A DNA stretch of 64,000 bases from Tetrahymena elliotti 4EA (GCA_000231825.2 AFXF02001838.1:57053-121052); one strand, 5' to 3'; positions 39,701 to 52,546 are shown, counted from the first letter of the stretch. Notes: generated by a model not told the origin, from the letters alone. A program made the numbers and translations.

Positions 39701-42700
39701 TAATTTCTTTTTTTAAGAATTTTAGATATAAAAGTATTTAGTTAATTAATTTATAAAATTACGCTTGCCAAGCAAAAATACTTTTTCTTTGAAGAGCTTA
39801 ACTTTTTTCATTTTATTTTTGCTTTTGGATTTCTATTTGTTTGTCTGCTTTCTCAAATTGTTCTTTCTTTTTTGAACCATCACTATTAAAATTTTCAAAT
39901 ATTTTTCTACAAACGAACTTAATTTAGTTTCTTTCTTAAATACACTTTTCTATTTATTCTAAACTGAAATATTTTTACAAAATCTTAATCAAAAATTAGC
40001 TAATTAAGTAATCAGGAATCTTCATGTATTTTGTTTTTAATTTTGAAAATTAATTTTTTGTTTCTTCAGGTACATTATTTTCTTAACCATCAATAATTTT
40101 AAAGCTGTTATTTTAGTCTACAGTAAAAAGAATGCTTTCAAGAGCTGGGTTAATAATCAAATTAGATTAAATATTGTTTTTAGAATTTAAAACCATGCTG
40201 TCATTAATCGAGTTCTCTTCAGATCTATCTTTACCAGTATTTAAATCTTTTTATGACTGTTTTTTACAAAATATTAATTAATTTTAAAGCTATTAAAAAA
40301 TAAAACATTCATTTAGTTTTATTTTAAAATTTAATTAAAAAAAATTTGTTTGAGTTATTTATCTCAGCATTTGATAGAATTTACTTGGTTTTTTAAAGGA
40401 TTTTTTCTGAATTATGTGTTTATATTTTTATGAGAGCCTACTTCAGTATCGTTGCTTACTTCAGCTTAATTTACTTGAATTTAGAAATCTTGATCTTTTC
40501 TGTTTTGTGCATTTTTTATTTTTTATTCCTAATCCTCTGCTTGGTAAGAAGAGTCAGAAAAGAAAGAATCTGTCAAACCTTCATTGAATTCAAGAAGAGT
40601 TGGTTATATTCCTTCTTCAATATCATTAATTGTGCTATCGCTAATAAAGCTATTATTTTTTTATTGAGTTTAAAAGAATTCAATTTTAGATTTCTAAGCA
40701 AACACATTAGAAGCAAAGCTATCACAGAAGAAGCTATTAAACAAGAAGACAAATCCTTTTAAGAAATCTCCTAAATTAACCTCTCCATGGTGCATGAATT
40801 CAAAACTGTTAAAATGTTTTATTATATTTAGACCTTCCTAAAGTCCAATATTGCAATGATATGTTTTTTTCAGCTTTTTTAATAAAAATAAAACTTTTCC
40901 AATAAAATTTTAAGCATTTTTTTATTACTTTTTTTAACAAGTCTTCGTTTTTAAAAACAACAAGAGAAAATTTGTTCCAACACTCTATCATAGTTTGATC
41001 ATTTTTAGTCAAATTTATTTCAGTATTAAAAAGAGAGTTTATCTGCTTACTGAATATAGTAGTGACATCTTACTCTGTTAAGCTATTTAAGTAAAGAATA
41101 AGAGATTTCTAAATAATTTTTTAAGGAACTTGGCAAACATTTCTGTCTAAGAGATTAACCTAGTTATTTGTGTCCATCGATAAAGCAGAGAGCAAAGAAA
41201 ATTGCTTGAATCTTTTAAATTTTTTTCTAAAAAATAATTTCAATGAGTAAATTTTTTATTTAACTTAAAATAAGATTACGTATTATAATTATACCATCCC
41301 TTAAACCTTATTAAGCTTTTCAATTAAAGGAGAATATCGTTGCTCTCTTTCACTGTTTAACCGAAATTTAAATCATCAATAAAAATGTAGTTTTTAATTT
41401 AATTGCCCTACTTATATCCATTTATTTACTAACTTTAGTGTTATTAAGGATTAGTTTGGAGGAATTTAGGCCTTAGCTTTTATTCCATCATAGATTAAAA
41501 TCTTGAAATGTCTTATTATATTTTTTTAATAAATAAATGAAAGAAATATTTAACAATTTTTTACTAAATATTGGTGAAGAAGTTGAGAAATCAAAAACAG
41601 AGTTTGTGTTCTTCTTGTATAATCTATTAATAAATTTCTTAATTAATGTTGTTTTTCCTTATCCCCTTTAACTACAAAAAAGCATTTTCTTATTATAGGC
41701 CAAGCTTAAATCTATAAAGTAGTTTTGTATTTTAGAAGATGGTGTTTCGTAATATGTAAAATTGTAGAATTAAGTCATTTTATAGTCTTACTTATTATCA
41801 ATGTAATTGGCAATTTCTTCTATTTCGAGTGCCATTGGGTTTAGCCTAACTAACTCTCTTGGATTAAGCACATTCTAAGAAAAATCATTTGAAACTTCAT
41901 CTATATTGTCTAAAAGTTAAATATTATTCCACTCAATCCATTTTAAATCCATTTAACTGTAACAATAATCAAAATAATTGAAAACATTATTTTCTTTTAC
42001 TGTACTTTCAATTTTTGTCAACAAATCGAAAGCAAAACCTTAGTTATTAAATTATCTTTTGAAATCTTTGGAGCAATATTCTTAGATTACTATGCTTAAA
42101 TATTCAGAAAACTTTGCTTTTCCAGTATCATTCAAACAGTTACACAAGCCATATAGTATACTCATAGTATATATAGATTCAACTTAAAATATAATCCTAT
42201 TTTTATTTAAATTAATTTATTTTTTAGTGAGATAAGTTTAATTTACCTCTCATTAGATATATTGTTAAATGCAGAGCAAGTTATTATTTAGAATAAATTT
42301 TATTCATCTTGTGACTTTGAAACTTTTCTTAAAAGAATGGGATCAGGAGTCATTTTTCTTTCTTTTATGCAAAGCTCTGAGTAGTTAAATAAACCCAAAG
42401 AAATATCCCTTTTTCTAATTTCGTTGAGCAATATTTCAAAGATATTCAAAAAGTTGAAGAAACACTATTTATTTGATGTAAAATACACAAATAATTCATT
42501 CTTCTATCTATTATCATCAATCCATTCCAGACATTTCAAGAAAAGGTTGTCAAAGATGCACTATATATAAGGAATGTAAACTTCAACTTTTGGCTATATT
42601 TAGCATTTTTTATTAAGCCAGGATTTGAACTCTTCTTAAATCGAGAAAACCTCTTTATTTAATATGTATAAACTGTAATTTGAAATTGTCCTAGGAGATA

Positions 42701-45700
42701 TGTTGCTGAGGTCCTCAAATAAAAAGAAATTCAAATTTTCTGAATCAATTTTTTTAGTCATTCCGCTTGGTAGATATAACCTAAATTTGAAAATTTACAA
42801 TTAATTAAATCTACTTAATTTAAACTTAACATTTCAAACATCTCAAAGGATATTTTATAATCTTTTGAAAAAGAAATTTACATATTGTCATCTATTGAAT
42901 CCAATAGAACTTCAGATAATTTAACTTTTTCACTGTAAATAGCTTATCCACAGTCAAAAACAAACCAATCACCCTTCTATACTATTCTTTATTTTTTAGG
43001 GAAGGTCAACTACTTGTTTGTTTAGTGATCAATAATTTTTTTCTTTGAGAAGAAGCTGCATATCTCTTCATTTGATAATAAAATGTTTTTTTTCTCCTCA
43101 ATAAGATTCTCATAGTCAAAATTAACAGTGTCAAAAAGTTTATTCAAAAAACCTTCTTGATACTAATTATCTTAATTGAAAGAGCCTATTAAAAATTAGC
43201 TATCAAGGCATTCTACTGGGATGTAGTTTACTAAAAAATCTTTTTCATTCATCCTTTTAAATCAAAATTGTTAAAATTCATTCAAAATAATATGGAAAAT
43301 TTACCTTGAATATACAAAGGCTGAAACTTTTAATAACGTGTGCTTTCCATATCCAGAATTTCCAGCAATAATAATATTCTTTTTCTAATTAATAAAGTTA
43401 AGAAGGCCATTAGCTCTTTCAATAAATTCTTCATGAAGCTCCAACTTATGAATCTAAAAATACTCTCTAAAAAAGTCTGTGTTATTTGGATTATCAATAA
43501 TAAACTAAGATGACATAGATTTCTGCTAAGTTGGGAAAAAACTCTCCCAAATAAAATGTAATATTTCTATTTGCTCATCGTTTAGCAGATTTCTTTATTT
43601 TTTTAAATAAATTTAAGCTTAAAAAAATTTGATTAAATGTTACTTAAGATATTAGAAAATAGAAGCTTTTAAAGCATCTAAAGGTTGAATGAAATCATCT
43701 ACTTCCAATTTTTGTCTTTAAAATTCCAGACAAATTTTATAGATATTTATGAAACTAGTTTTACTCATCAAAAGAGAATAGAGCTCATTTTTCTCTTTAG
43801 ATTATGATATGTTTTTTCCTAAATTGACAAAAAAATTTTAGCACAAAGCTGAAATGAGATAGCTGAATTGCATTTAAAATTGCTAAACATCAGTTAAACT
43901 ATTTTTTATTTTATTATTAAAATAACTTGTTGATTCTCTAATAAGATGATATTTACCCAATCAAAGTAAGATAACACTATGAAACAAAAGGTAAGTCTAT
44001 TGAAATAAAATCAGCAACTCTAAATTAATCTAAAAATGCTTAGGGAAGTTAGCTAAACTTCAGATAGTCTGTTCTTGTTTAGTTAAAGAACTGCTTGTTT
44101 TAGTACGAAGCAAACAAAGCAAAATCGTAATTTAATTAAATAGTGTAATTTTATATTTCCAAAGATTATTTCTATTCGATTATTGCATTTTTTATTAAAT
44201 TATAGACTGAAGCAATTTATGATATTGTATTTAAGTCAGCAGAGTCTAAATTTTAAATATGAACCCAGAATCCTTTTTATATTTTTTTAAATATTCACAA
44301 ACCAATTTATTTTAATTTTAATATGTTAATCTTACCTCCTTATGCAGCTCCAGCATATTACCTTATGATCATTTCTGGATCAGTTTCAGAGACATAATTT
44401 TTTTGCAAGAAGGGTCTGGCCAATATAATTGAAAGTGAATTAAATGTACTAATTTTGCAAAGTCCCTGCTCATTTGATAATGTAAGACAGCCTTTAAACA
44501 TGGATATGCAGGACATGATTTGGAAGTATAGCTTTTAAGTACTCTGACACAAAATGAAATATTTGATTTCTGGAGTTAACTCATACCCATAATCAATCTT
44601 AATTTTAAAAAATATTTTTTTATGCGATTTTTTTTTTAAAGAAAAAATTTACTGAATTATTCATACAAACCAAACTTATTGTTGAGTTTTTATGGTTTTT
44701 TAAATTGTTAAAAAATGGAGATTTAGAAGAAATTTAGGGAAGATTTTGGTTCTCATAAATTTTTTCAAAGCTCTCACAGACAATATTAAACTCACTTTCT
44801 AAGATATTACGATAGTCATCTATTTGTTACTGAGGTAGTCTACAATTTAATGTGAATTTAGGAAGAGCTAAATACTCAAACTAGTTAATATCAGATATTT
44901 TCTCCTTTTATAAATGTTGAATAATTTCTCTTTAGCTTATTGACTACAAAATTATCTGATTCACTAGTTGCATATTGCTTTTTGAAGAGAATGCTCTAGA
45001 TTTTAACTTGATAAAATCCAAGAACTTTTATTGTTCCTCCTACATATGTTTAAGGAACAAGTTAAGCTTGCTCTCTATGCTTAACTTACTGAATTAAATG
45101 TTCATGTATTTTGAATCTCTCTTAAAGTTAAAGCCCTAAGAACCTAAAACAGAAGGTCTACTAAGTTTACTTTATCTGTAACTTGACCTAGCAGATATAT
45201 CTTACTTTTATATTGATTATCTTTATGCATTTTCCTGTTACTTTATTTCATTCAATAAGCTTTCTTACTTTTCTTATTTTAATTCTTGAGCATACGATTA
45301 ATGATGAAGAATTATTGATAAATCAAAGTAAAAAGATACATCTATGGAAACTATCAAAGTTTAGAAATAAATCTGCTTATTTTAATAAAGTTTCCAAATA
45401 TTTTAATAATCATAATTACAAGATGCCACACCTAAAATATTCTAAAAAATATTCTTTTTAATTCTGTTCTATAAGCACTCTTCAATCTGCTTAACAATTA
45501 AAGATATAGGTAACTATCCTTTATTACTATTACAGCATAATGCTCCACCTTAAAGATGAGGTATCCTGGCTACTTTTATTTGCTAATTATTTTTTTTTAA
45601 TCAATAAAGGCTTAAAATTTTATTCAAAAGAAAATAAAAACAAATAAAACTTTGGGGATTTTTATTGTTTGCTTTTTATTTAAAATTTAATTGAAATGTG

Positions 45701-48700
45701 TTGGTTATCTATCTCTTAGTTAGAAAAAAAATTTAAGTGAAGTATTTACCTCAAGGGGATATATGAATTCATTGTAGTAATTTGTGATATACTCAACAAC
45801 AAAGAAATTTTCGTCTTAAATATCAAAGAAAACATCCTTAACTCCTGAGAAACACTCAATAATATATTGCTTGAGCTCTACAATATTGAAATTTGCACTC
45901 ATCATCTTAAAAATTTCAGTATCAGAAAATTAATAGAAACGAGGATGAGAAACTCTTACTGTTTTGATAAAGTTATCTATTTCCTTTTTAAGTACCATAG
46001 TAGCATCCAATAAATTATCTGTTTCTTTTTTGAACTAACTAAGTTTTAAGAGTTCTTTAGGATCCAATACTTTTTAAACAAAATTCTTTGACTGCAAAGC
46101 CTTTTTCTTAAACTCTTCTTTAACCTTTAAGTTCATATTTCTGAGTTTGGTTCTTATCTGATAATAAAAATAAGTAAATATTTTATTCCAAATTTCTTAT
46201 TTACATATTTAGTGTCTGGTAAAAAATCAGTAAGTATTCCAAAAAATGGACTAAAAATCATAAGTTATTCTTAAACTTAAATCATATTTTCAAACATGCT
46301 TTTAAGTTCTTCAACATATTTCTAAATAAACTTCAACTTTTCATTGCTATCAAACTATGAAATAAGATAAATTATACTAAAATTAAGTTCATCAAGCTTC
46401 ACCTTTAAATGTGATATGTTACCATAGTAATGCAAAGGATATTCAGCATTTTTGGATGTTTATGTTTTAGGCATACATTCCATTATAAGAGCCTCAACTT
46501 TTTCTATTTCCTCATATAATTTTTGTTCTTACTAAGACTTATTAAACAAAATGTAGATGTACTTTTTATACCTCAAAATATTATCTCTTTTTAATATCTC
46601 AATGGTTAACTCATGAGGTTTGACTTTTGAATCTTTACCCTAATGCATTATAATAAGATTAGTTTAAATATAAATTTAGCTTAAGAATATTTACATATAT
46701 TTCATTAAGGAGTTAAGTCCAATAAGACTCTTTGAAGGATTTATTTAAAAGCATCATAATAATTGGTAGATATAGATTAAGATCATCTATTTCTCTTTAA
46801 ATTGTGTAAATATTTTCTGAAAATAACTTTGAGTAATCCTCATCACCATCTTTATAGCTTTCGATTTGCTTTTCTAATCTTTGCATTAATGAGCTACCTT
46901 CTCTACAAGAATCAAGAATTTCTAGCCTTAATTACTCTTAAGCATTTCCATTTTATCCATTCAGTAATCTCTCAAAAGAATAACACAACCACCCTTCAGA
47001 TTATCTAAACCATTTTTCTGCAAATTCCCAAAAGTATAAATTACCTTCAAATTAGCTAAGGAATGTTGAGAATAACTTAAAATCTGAAAGAGGATAATCT
47101 TTTTTTTTAATTTTTTTGAATAAAATTTTCTAAAATAAAATTTTTTTTACTTAATACTAGTTCTTTTTTATTTATTTGGTCACCTTCAGAAACAATCTGC
47201 TTTAAAATTTCTTCTATTTCTTTTGATTTTCTTAATATCATTTCACAATTTTTAAGGCTATTGAGGGTTTTAAACTAAACAACAAGTTCTTTAGCATTTT
47301 CAAATTTCTTTTTAAATTTAATTTTTTCATATAAAATTTGACTTTAATTTAAATAAATTTACCTGCAACAATACTTGCTTCAACTCATCTAACTTAGATT
47401 GGAAGTGTGATTTTCTTTAATTTAATTTTTCATTAGCATCTTTGAAAAGTATTATCAAATTGCTTAACCAATTCTGTGATTCCAAATAAGTAGCCAGTAT
47501 TTCATTTTGAAGATCCTCACTTGAATTTTCTTTTAATTATATTCTGATATAATTGTCTTCCATTATTTTATATAATAAATTGATTGTTTTTAAATTCTAT
47601 TGCCAGATCTACCATTTCTTCATTAGATCTTTTTAACTTAAAAAAGTCATTAAATCTATATACTTCTCTATAGTATTAGGATCATCTGATAAAATAGATG
47701 ACATCTCTTTAAAAGCCTCATTTGTCCTAATTTTAACATAAATTTAAAAATAGATATTGTTTTAAAATAAAAAAAATTTTTTTTTTTACTTATTTAAGAG
47801 TGTGCAGAATTTTTCAACAATAGCTTTTTCAGCTTTTTTAATGTTTTGATCAATTTTTTTTACAATAATTTATTTAATTTCAAGTGTATCTATTTCAAAG
47901 AAACCTACTTTAAATACATTTGGTAGACGTCTCAAGATAAAATCTTTATCTTAAAGTAATTTATTTCTTTCTTATTCCATAAACTAAACTTAGGATGTGT
48001 TCTAAAATATATCAAGTAACTCATCAAAGTAATCTTTTTCAAGCAAATAAAAATCAAATTAATTAAAAACTGTGAGAATAGCATAAATTGTGTAATAATT
48101 CCAAGTTAAAAATTCATTAAAATGAGAACTAAATAAATCGCTATTTGATAAGATATCATCTACACATTCAATCCCTTCATTATGAAGAAAACCATTAATT
48201 TTTTGAATAGATTTAAATTTATTGATAGGAGACTCCAATATTTTTTTTAACTTCTCTTCCATATGTTCAAGAGTGGGGTCAATGCTTATTCTCATATGCT
48301 TTGTATCAAACCAACCCTTTATAATTTTAAGTAAAAATATGTCAAAATTTTAAATAAAAATTAATGAAAATGTATTTATTACAAGTCTTTTATAACTAAC
48401 TTCTTTGTTTTTACACTTCTCTAAATAATCTTGATAAAACATAGTATCTTTGTTATTTAATCTTAAGATGTCATACATAACGTATTGAAGTTAATTTTAG
48501 TATTAATCTTCGGATTTATATCTAGGTCTCCATGGTCTTGTTTTGTCTCCAATGATAACTTTCTCAGGAGGATTAGTTAATAATTAATATGAACTATAAA
48601 GTTTATCTCTGCATCTCATAAAATAGTGAAACATGTATCTTATTTGAGGATTCTTTCTATATTTAGAAAGTGTAAGCTAAAACTTACAAATAGGGGTAGG

Positions 48701-51681
48701 ATCCAAAGTTGGATTTCCAGAAAACAAATAGCTATCCATATTATCTCGTTATTACGCCCTCTAAATAATTTCACAATAAATATCAAAGATCATTGTACAG
48801 TCAAATTTAAAAGGATTATAGTCCTTTTCTTCGATATTATCTTCCTTAACAAGTTCAATTTAGCTTAGCTTAATTTTTAAAAATAGACATTTATTTTTTG
48901 AAATTTTGGAATAAAAAATATTTTATTTGAAAAATAAAAACCCTCATTAAACAAGTTAAAGATATCAAAAGATTTTAAAGTTAAAATTTTTACTGGAGAA
49001 GGAATGTTATTCTTTAATATTATTTACTGCTTTCTATGTCTTATTAAATAGGGTAGTTTATTGAAAAGGCGAGGAGTTGTATGGGGTAGAGGAATAGTGA
49101 GAAAATAGCTATCCCACATCTCAAGAATATCTGTAAAAGATTCGTTAATGGTAATGTTTAAGTTACTTTTGAGTATGTTGTTGCAAAATTTATGAAGAGT
49201 ATCTAAAAACTATTTTATAATTAAATCAAATGGAGGTATATCCCTACATCCTAACATTTTCTAAATTCTCTATTTAGCTATCAATTCTAAGTCTCTTTTA
49301 AGAGTGTCAATTGTCTTTTCAGTTTTATATACTAAATTTTCTATTTTAGTGATTTCCTTTAAAAAGTTTTCTTCTAGATCTTAATAATAAATTGTAGGTT
49401 AAAATAGTCTTAAAAAGAAAAAGAATGAAAGAAATACAGTTAAATAATTAGTTATGGTCTGTGTACTGCTCATTTAGAACTGTTTTAAAAGGACTATAAA
49501 TTCTAAAAGATTATAGTTTCTAAATGTAGTCTATAATGCATATGATAACAGGATAAACACCATTTACATCTTATAATTACTAGATTTATGAAGTTCCTAA
49601 TAAATTTTTCAGCATATAAGCTCTTAAGTCTTAGAATCTAGTTTCAGGATTATGCTTTACCTTATTAATTGCTGAAGCTCTAGATAAATATAATTCCGAG
49701 ATGTCTGAATTTTATCTACTTCTCTCCTCTGATTATTCAGTTTCATCATTAAGATCCTCCTTAACTGCATCTTGGTCCTCAGTAATATAGAGTCCTTGAT
49801 TGTTGCTTTTTTTAGGACTTGATGTATTTGAAACAACTCTAGATCTCCAGGATTTTTAAGAAATAACAGATATTTGCTAAGAAAATCCTAAAGAAGCTCT
49901 AGGAGATGAACAAACTGAAGATGACTCTGAAGGAGTATTAGAAAATCTACTTTTGGATGACTGATAAGACATTGCCTTAGATGGCTAGTTTATATATTCT
50001 AAAGTATAATCTAAATTAAGGTTAAGTCTTTTCTAAGTAAAATTTTTATAGTAACAAGTAGGAACATATTTCATGTAATATTCATGAAGTGAAGCAACAG
50101 TGTTAATTGCTATTGAGAATCTAACTACATTAAATTTATATTATTCTACTATTCTATAGATAGCTATGTCTACATATTCATTCTTAGATTCTTCTCCCAA
50201 AATATCAAAAGTCTTCTTAATTATGTTTTATAAAATTTATTTACGCATAAGGATATCCATGTTTTTAGAAGATGACTGAACTAAATCTAGTTAAAAAATT
50301 CATTAAAATAAAAATTATTTTAAAAATTTAAAGCTATTTATTTATTACTATCTAAGCTTTCGTTAAAAAGTTATTATTATCTTCTACTGTATGCTTTCTC
50401 TTCTCTCTATTAGGATTCACTTAAGCTTTCTGTATCAACAATTAAGTTCAATCTTGTAACCTAAATTTATAATTAATTGTTTATATGTATATAAAAATTA
50501 ATAAAATCTCACCTCTTTCACTTATTCATTTTCTAGCCATTAGATTTTATAAAGTTTTTTCTCCTCATTATAGCTTAAAATTCTGCAAGCTTTCCAACAA
50601 ATATCTCCATTATTCTCCTTCCATCTAGAAAATCCATCTATGATTAAACCTTCTAATAATTTCTCTTCAATTTCATCTTTTTCAAATCCTTATTCATCAT
50701 AAACATACACAGGCTGGCTTTTATAATTTTTTAAATTCTCAATCTTTATCTTGATTAACTCGCCACTAACTTCAGTAAAAGGAATAATTTATTTGGGTAT
50801 ATTAACAGGCTGAAGCAATTTATTTCTTTTGAAATTACTCTTCTTAGACGATGATTAGTTTAGTTTTACAGATAAAGAAGAGTAATTTAAAAAAGAGCTA
50901 TTTGACATATTACCTCCAAAAGGAGAGTTTTTATAAAAAGAACTTTAATTGGATGGTGAATTTAAGTAGAGAGATCTTTTTTCCTTTATCAATGATTAGT
51001 TTAAAGCTTTTTAAATATCAGGTGAAGACATATTTTTATTTTTGCTCAGCTGTTTATCAATCTATTTGAAAAAAATATAAATATTCCACAATAATAAAAA
51101 CTTAATTTCTACTTCATTGGTAAATTATTTTATATTTGGTCTTAAATCAGGTGAATTTGAGTATTGTAATTCATCTATCATATCTTAATTAGTAGTGTCC
51201 GGTGAGTCTTTAAAAGACTTTTTTTATAAAAATTAATTTTCCTATTTGTAGATTTAATACTCCTCAAAAATAGTATCAATGTATGAGTTTAGGTCCCATA
51301 GCTATGATCATAAATTTTATAAATCGACTAAATAAATAATTTTATGACTAAGTATTTAATCTAAAAAACTCTAACAAAATAAATTTTTCAATACCATTAA
51401 TGTTTTTAACATCTTTGATTTATCTAATTATATTCCTAAGTTTTTTTTGCCCGCCACTCTTCTTTTCTAAAGTTTTGATAAAAAAATGTTAAATAATTTA
51501 AAGTAGAAATAAAAGTATTGAATGTATAAAGACATACTAAAACCTGAGCTTCTCCAATTTAAACTTTTTTGCGGATGGCATTTAAATCGCTAACGAAGTC
51601 CTCTATCATAGAAACGGCTTCAGATGGATAATTCCATATCTAAGATTAGGAAGCAGATTGTTCAAAAGTTTTATCATCCAT
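29621..51681 (-). CDS. Highly divergent dynein heavy chain with degenerate AAA1 motor site
   Basis: One 22-kb, many-exon gene. Dyneins are microtubule motors with a tail, six AAA modules, a stalk and a C-terminal domain. The start (51679-51681) leads into a dynein-like tail (LWDLNSYIDTIFEEY after two introns). AAA1 (DYGYELTP start, 43945-44630), the AAA2 P-loop (43331-43366), the AAA3 P-loop (41644-41676), AAA4 and stalk (37130-38994), AAA6 (31398-33243) and the C-terminal domain (29621-30757) follow in order. AAA1 lacks usable Walker A and B motifs and the AAA4 P-loop is lost. Long Ser/Gln/acidic inserts lie near 49640-50010, 40430-40770 and 33990-34870. Introns of about 50-120 nt were resolved at both ends and in AAA1/AAA2; a full exon list was not attempted. 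Family assignment is firm, axonemal or cytoplasmic class is not. A non-catalytic or regulatory dynein is my inference. I estimate more than 5000 residues, longer than usual. Confidence 0.8.
31398..33243 (-). other. Dynein AAA6 exon
   Basis: A 1846-nt exon starting after ACAAATAG. It contains segments matching AAA6: PRLCDFHQLNPLDILLLIK, then NPFIIIS for the 'P-L-I-F-I-L-S' strand. SKGSWIYIENIQYL stands for 'G-Q-W-V-L-L-Q-N-C-H-L', and SFLRVFIDIKSDFDSYEQLS for 'F-R-L-W-L-T-S-x-P'. Identity is low but the order is complete. Confidence 0.65.
33990..34870 (-). other. Ser/Gln/acidic insert of about 250 residues before dynein AAA6
   Basis: In-frame low-complexity coding sequence between the stalk and AAA6. 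It starts with KQEEEQTSLNKISF, passes a 48-bp tandem duplication, continues through Gln/Glu/Ser-rich sequence, and ends in a run of Ser, Gly and Asn codons (34010-34160). The flanking exons stay in phase on both sides, so it belongs to the same protein. Confidence 0.6.
34554..34649 (-). repeat. 48-bp tandem duplication inside the dynein insert
   Basis: Two adjacent copies, 34554-34601 and 34602-34649, encode NPDEISLLNLSKQQ and NPDEMSILNLSKQQ. They differ at a handful of bases, mostly conservative, suggesting a fairly recent in-frame duplication. Confidence 0.75.
37130..38994 (-). other. Dynein exon with AAA4 end, stalk and microtubule-binding tip
   Basis: A single 1865-nt exon without any TGA. 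It runs from the AAA4 beta strands (KKSVVIIELPY) through a coiled coil of heptads (MYKDIYDLAQRNEQLINQ onwards). It then passes a compact segment (FLDVEFYPAKYLEEEPRVIS) at the place of the microtubule-binding domain and a return coiled coil (MQALREKIQQNQYKMNSLSE). That order is diagnostic of a dynein stalk. Confidence 0.65.
39208..39265 (-). other. Dynein AAA4 P-loop position, motif lost
   Basis: The frame reads ELPETNIIFESQLTQQQTQF at the point where AAA4 should carry GVGGSGKQSL. The downstream match (SDDLQKQ against the F-R-E-D-L-K segment, then the exon starting at 38994) fixes the register. No glycine or lysine of the loop remains. Confidence 0.55.
40430..40770 (-). other. Acidic Gln/Ser/Asp-rich insert in the dynein gene between AAA3 and AAA4
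   Basis: Minus-strand coding frame rich in Asp, Glu, Ser, Asn and Gln (ISDSTINDIEEGIQP, DSFFSDSSYQAEDQEQ). Its antisense happens to be an open plus-strand frame, which is a shadow. Typical dyneins lack such a segment. Confidence 0.5.
41644..41676 (-). other. Dynein AAA3 P-loop
   Basis: Encodes C-S-Q-R-G-Q-G-K-T-T-L, a usable Walker A motif lacking only the first Gly. It is preceded by ETPSSKIQNYFIDLSL, which matches the V-P-T-x-D-T segment that introduces AAA3 in dyneins. Confidence 0.65.
43331..43366 (-). other. Dynein AAA2 P-loop
   Basis: Encodes A-G-N-S-G-Y-G-K-H-T-L-L, a Walker A loop with His in place of the usual Thr/Ser after Lys. It is followed about 110 residues later by GDWFVFDCG, then DDNM and a LYLPSGMT segment across a 119-nt intron, the typical AAA2 sequence order. 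Confidence 0.65.
43945..44630 (-). other. Degenerate dynein AAA1 module
   Basis: Two exons joined by the intron GTAAGATT...TAAAAAG (phase 1, G|GA). The module opens with DYGYELTP, matching the invariant YGYEYLG start of AAA1. Where AAA1 should read GPAGTGKTET it has NEQGLCKIST (44445-44474). Where it should read CFDEFNRI it has VHIQNLDSAD (44244-44261), so the catalytic Asp-Glu is replaced. The continuing frame aligns with the later AAA1 segment (DYLKFSQLPQAFLDQFR against the ELPDNLKALFRPV region). ATP hydrolysis at this site is not expected. Confidence 0.7.
49640..50010 (-). other. Ser-rich disordered insert in the dynein tail
   Basis: Dynein coding frame with a dense run of Ser, Pro and Arg (SSKSRFSNTPSESSSVCSSP), then an acidic Asp/Glu block. 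It contains several R/K-x-x-S-like sites. Normal dynein tails are mostly helical here, so this reads as a lineage-specific insertion. Confidence 0.55.
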
Positions 51682-52546
51682 TTTTAATACCTAAATTTTA
51701 TATTAATTATTTAATTGATTTGATATGGTATGTTGATTGATATTTTCTTTATTTTTAATTACTCAAATATTAACTAAAAATAATCTAACAACAACAACTT
51801 TTATTTATTAAGTATATTTAAATAGGATTCAGATAATGTTGAGTCTATCAATTTAAAATTAAATGTTCTACTTTTGCAGATCTTTCTTTACCTTTACCTT
51901 TAAATTTCTATTAGTTATTACATTCTTTCTTTTGAATGTAATTTTTAGCCATTCTATTAGTTAGTTATCATGTTTGATATACATTATTAATCCATAGTTT
52001 TAAGGAAAAAGTAAATAACTGTCCCTTTAGTATAACCAACATCTCTGAAAAATTGATAGAATAATATAAATTATTCTAAGATTTTTATTTTTTATTAATT
52101 ATTTTATTCTGTCAAAAAAACTCAAAAAAATGATTTTAAAATTAAAAATAAAATCAAACTTAAATGAAAAAAAAATAAGAAGATGAAATAAAACTTAAAA
52201 TTTTGTAAAATTAAAAAAATTCTTCTTTAAAATAAAATAGGGTAAGAATAAAATATGAAGTGGAAAATCAAATATTAAATTGTCTCCATTAACTATTAAA
52301 TAGTAGTTTTATGGGAGGTATTATTATATTATATTAATTAAAAGAATTTCCATAATCCTTAAATTTGAGAATAATTTTTATGGGGTATTGGTTATATTCA
52401 ATTCATTTTTAATTATTTTTAACTAATTTGAAAAAAGAATAAATAAATATTCCATGAAATTATTATTAGATAATCAAAAAAGATGAAATTGTATAGAAAA
52501 TAGATATTTTAGAATAAAATTATAAAGTGTAAAATAAAATAAAAAT
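51682..52546. other. Intergenic region with weak minus-strand coding signal
   Basis: Spacer upstream of the dynein start. A minus-strand stretch at about 51840-52050 has GC above background and reads in part as FRDVGYTKGTVIYFFLK and, in another frame, a short Lys-rich peptide from an ATG. I could not make a consistent gene; it may be a dynein 5' leader exon or a tiny gene. Confidence 0.35.

Noticed and set aside
40430..40762. Plus-strand frame of 110 codons with hydrophobic start
   Set aside because: The minus strand carries an acidic, well-composed dynein frame through the same bases; the plus frame is its shadow.
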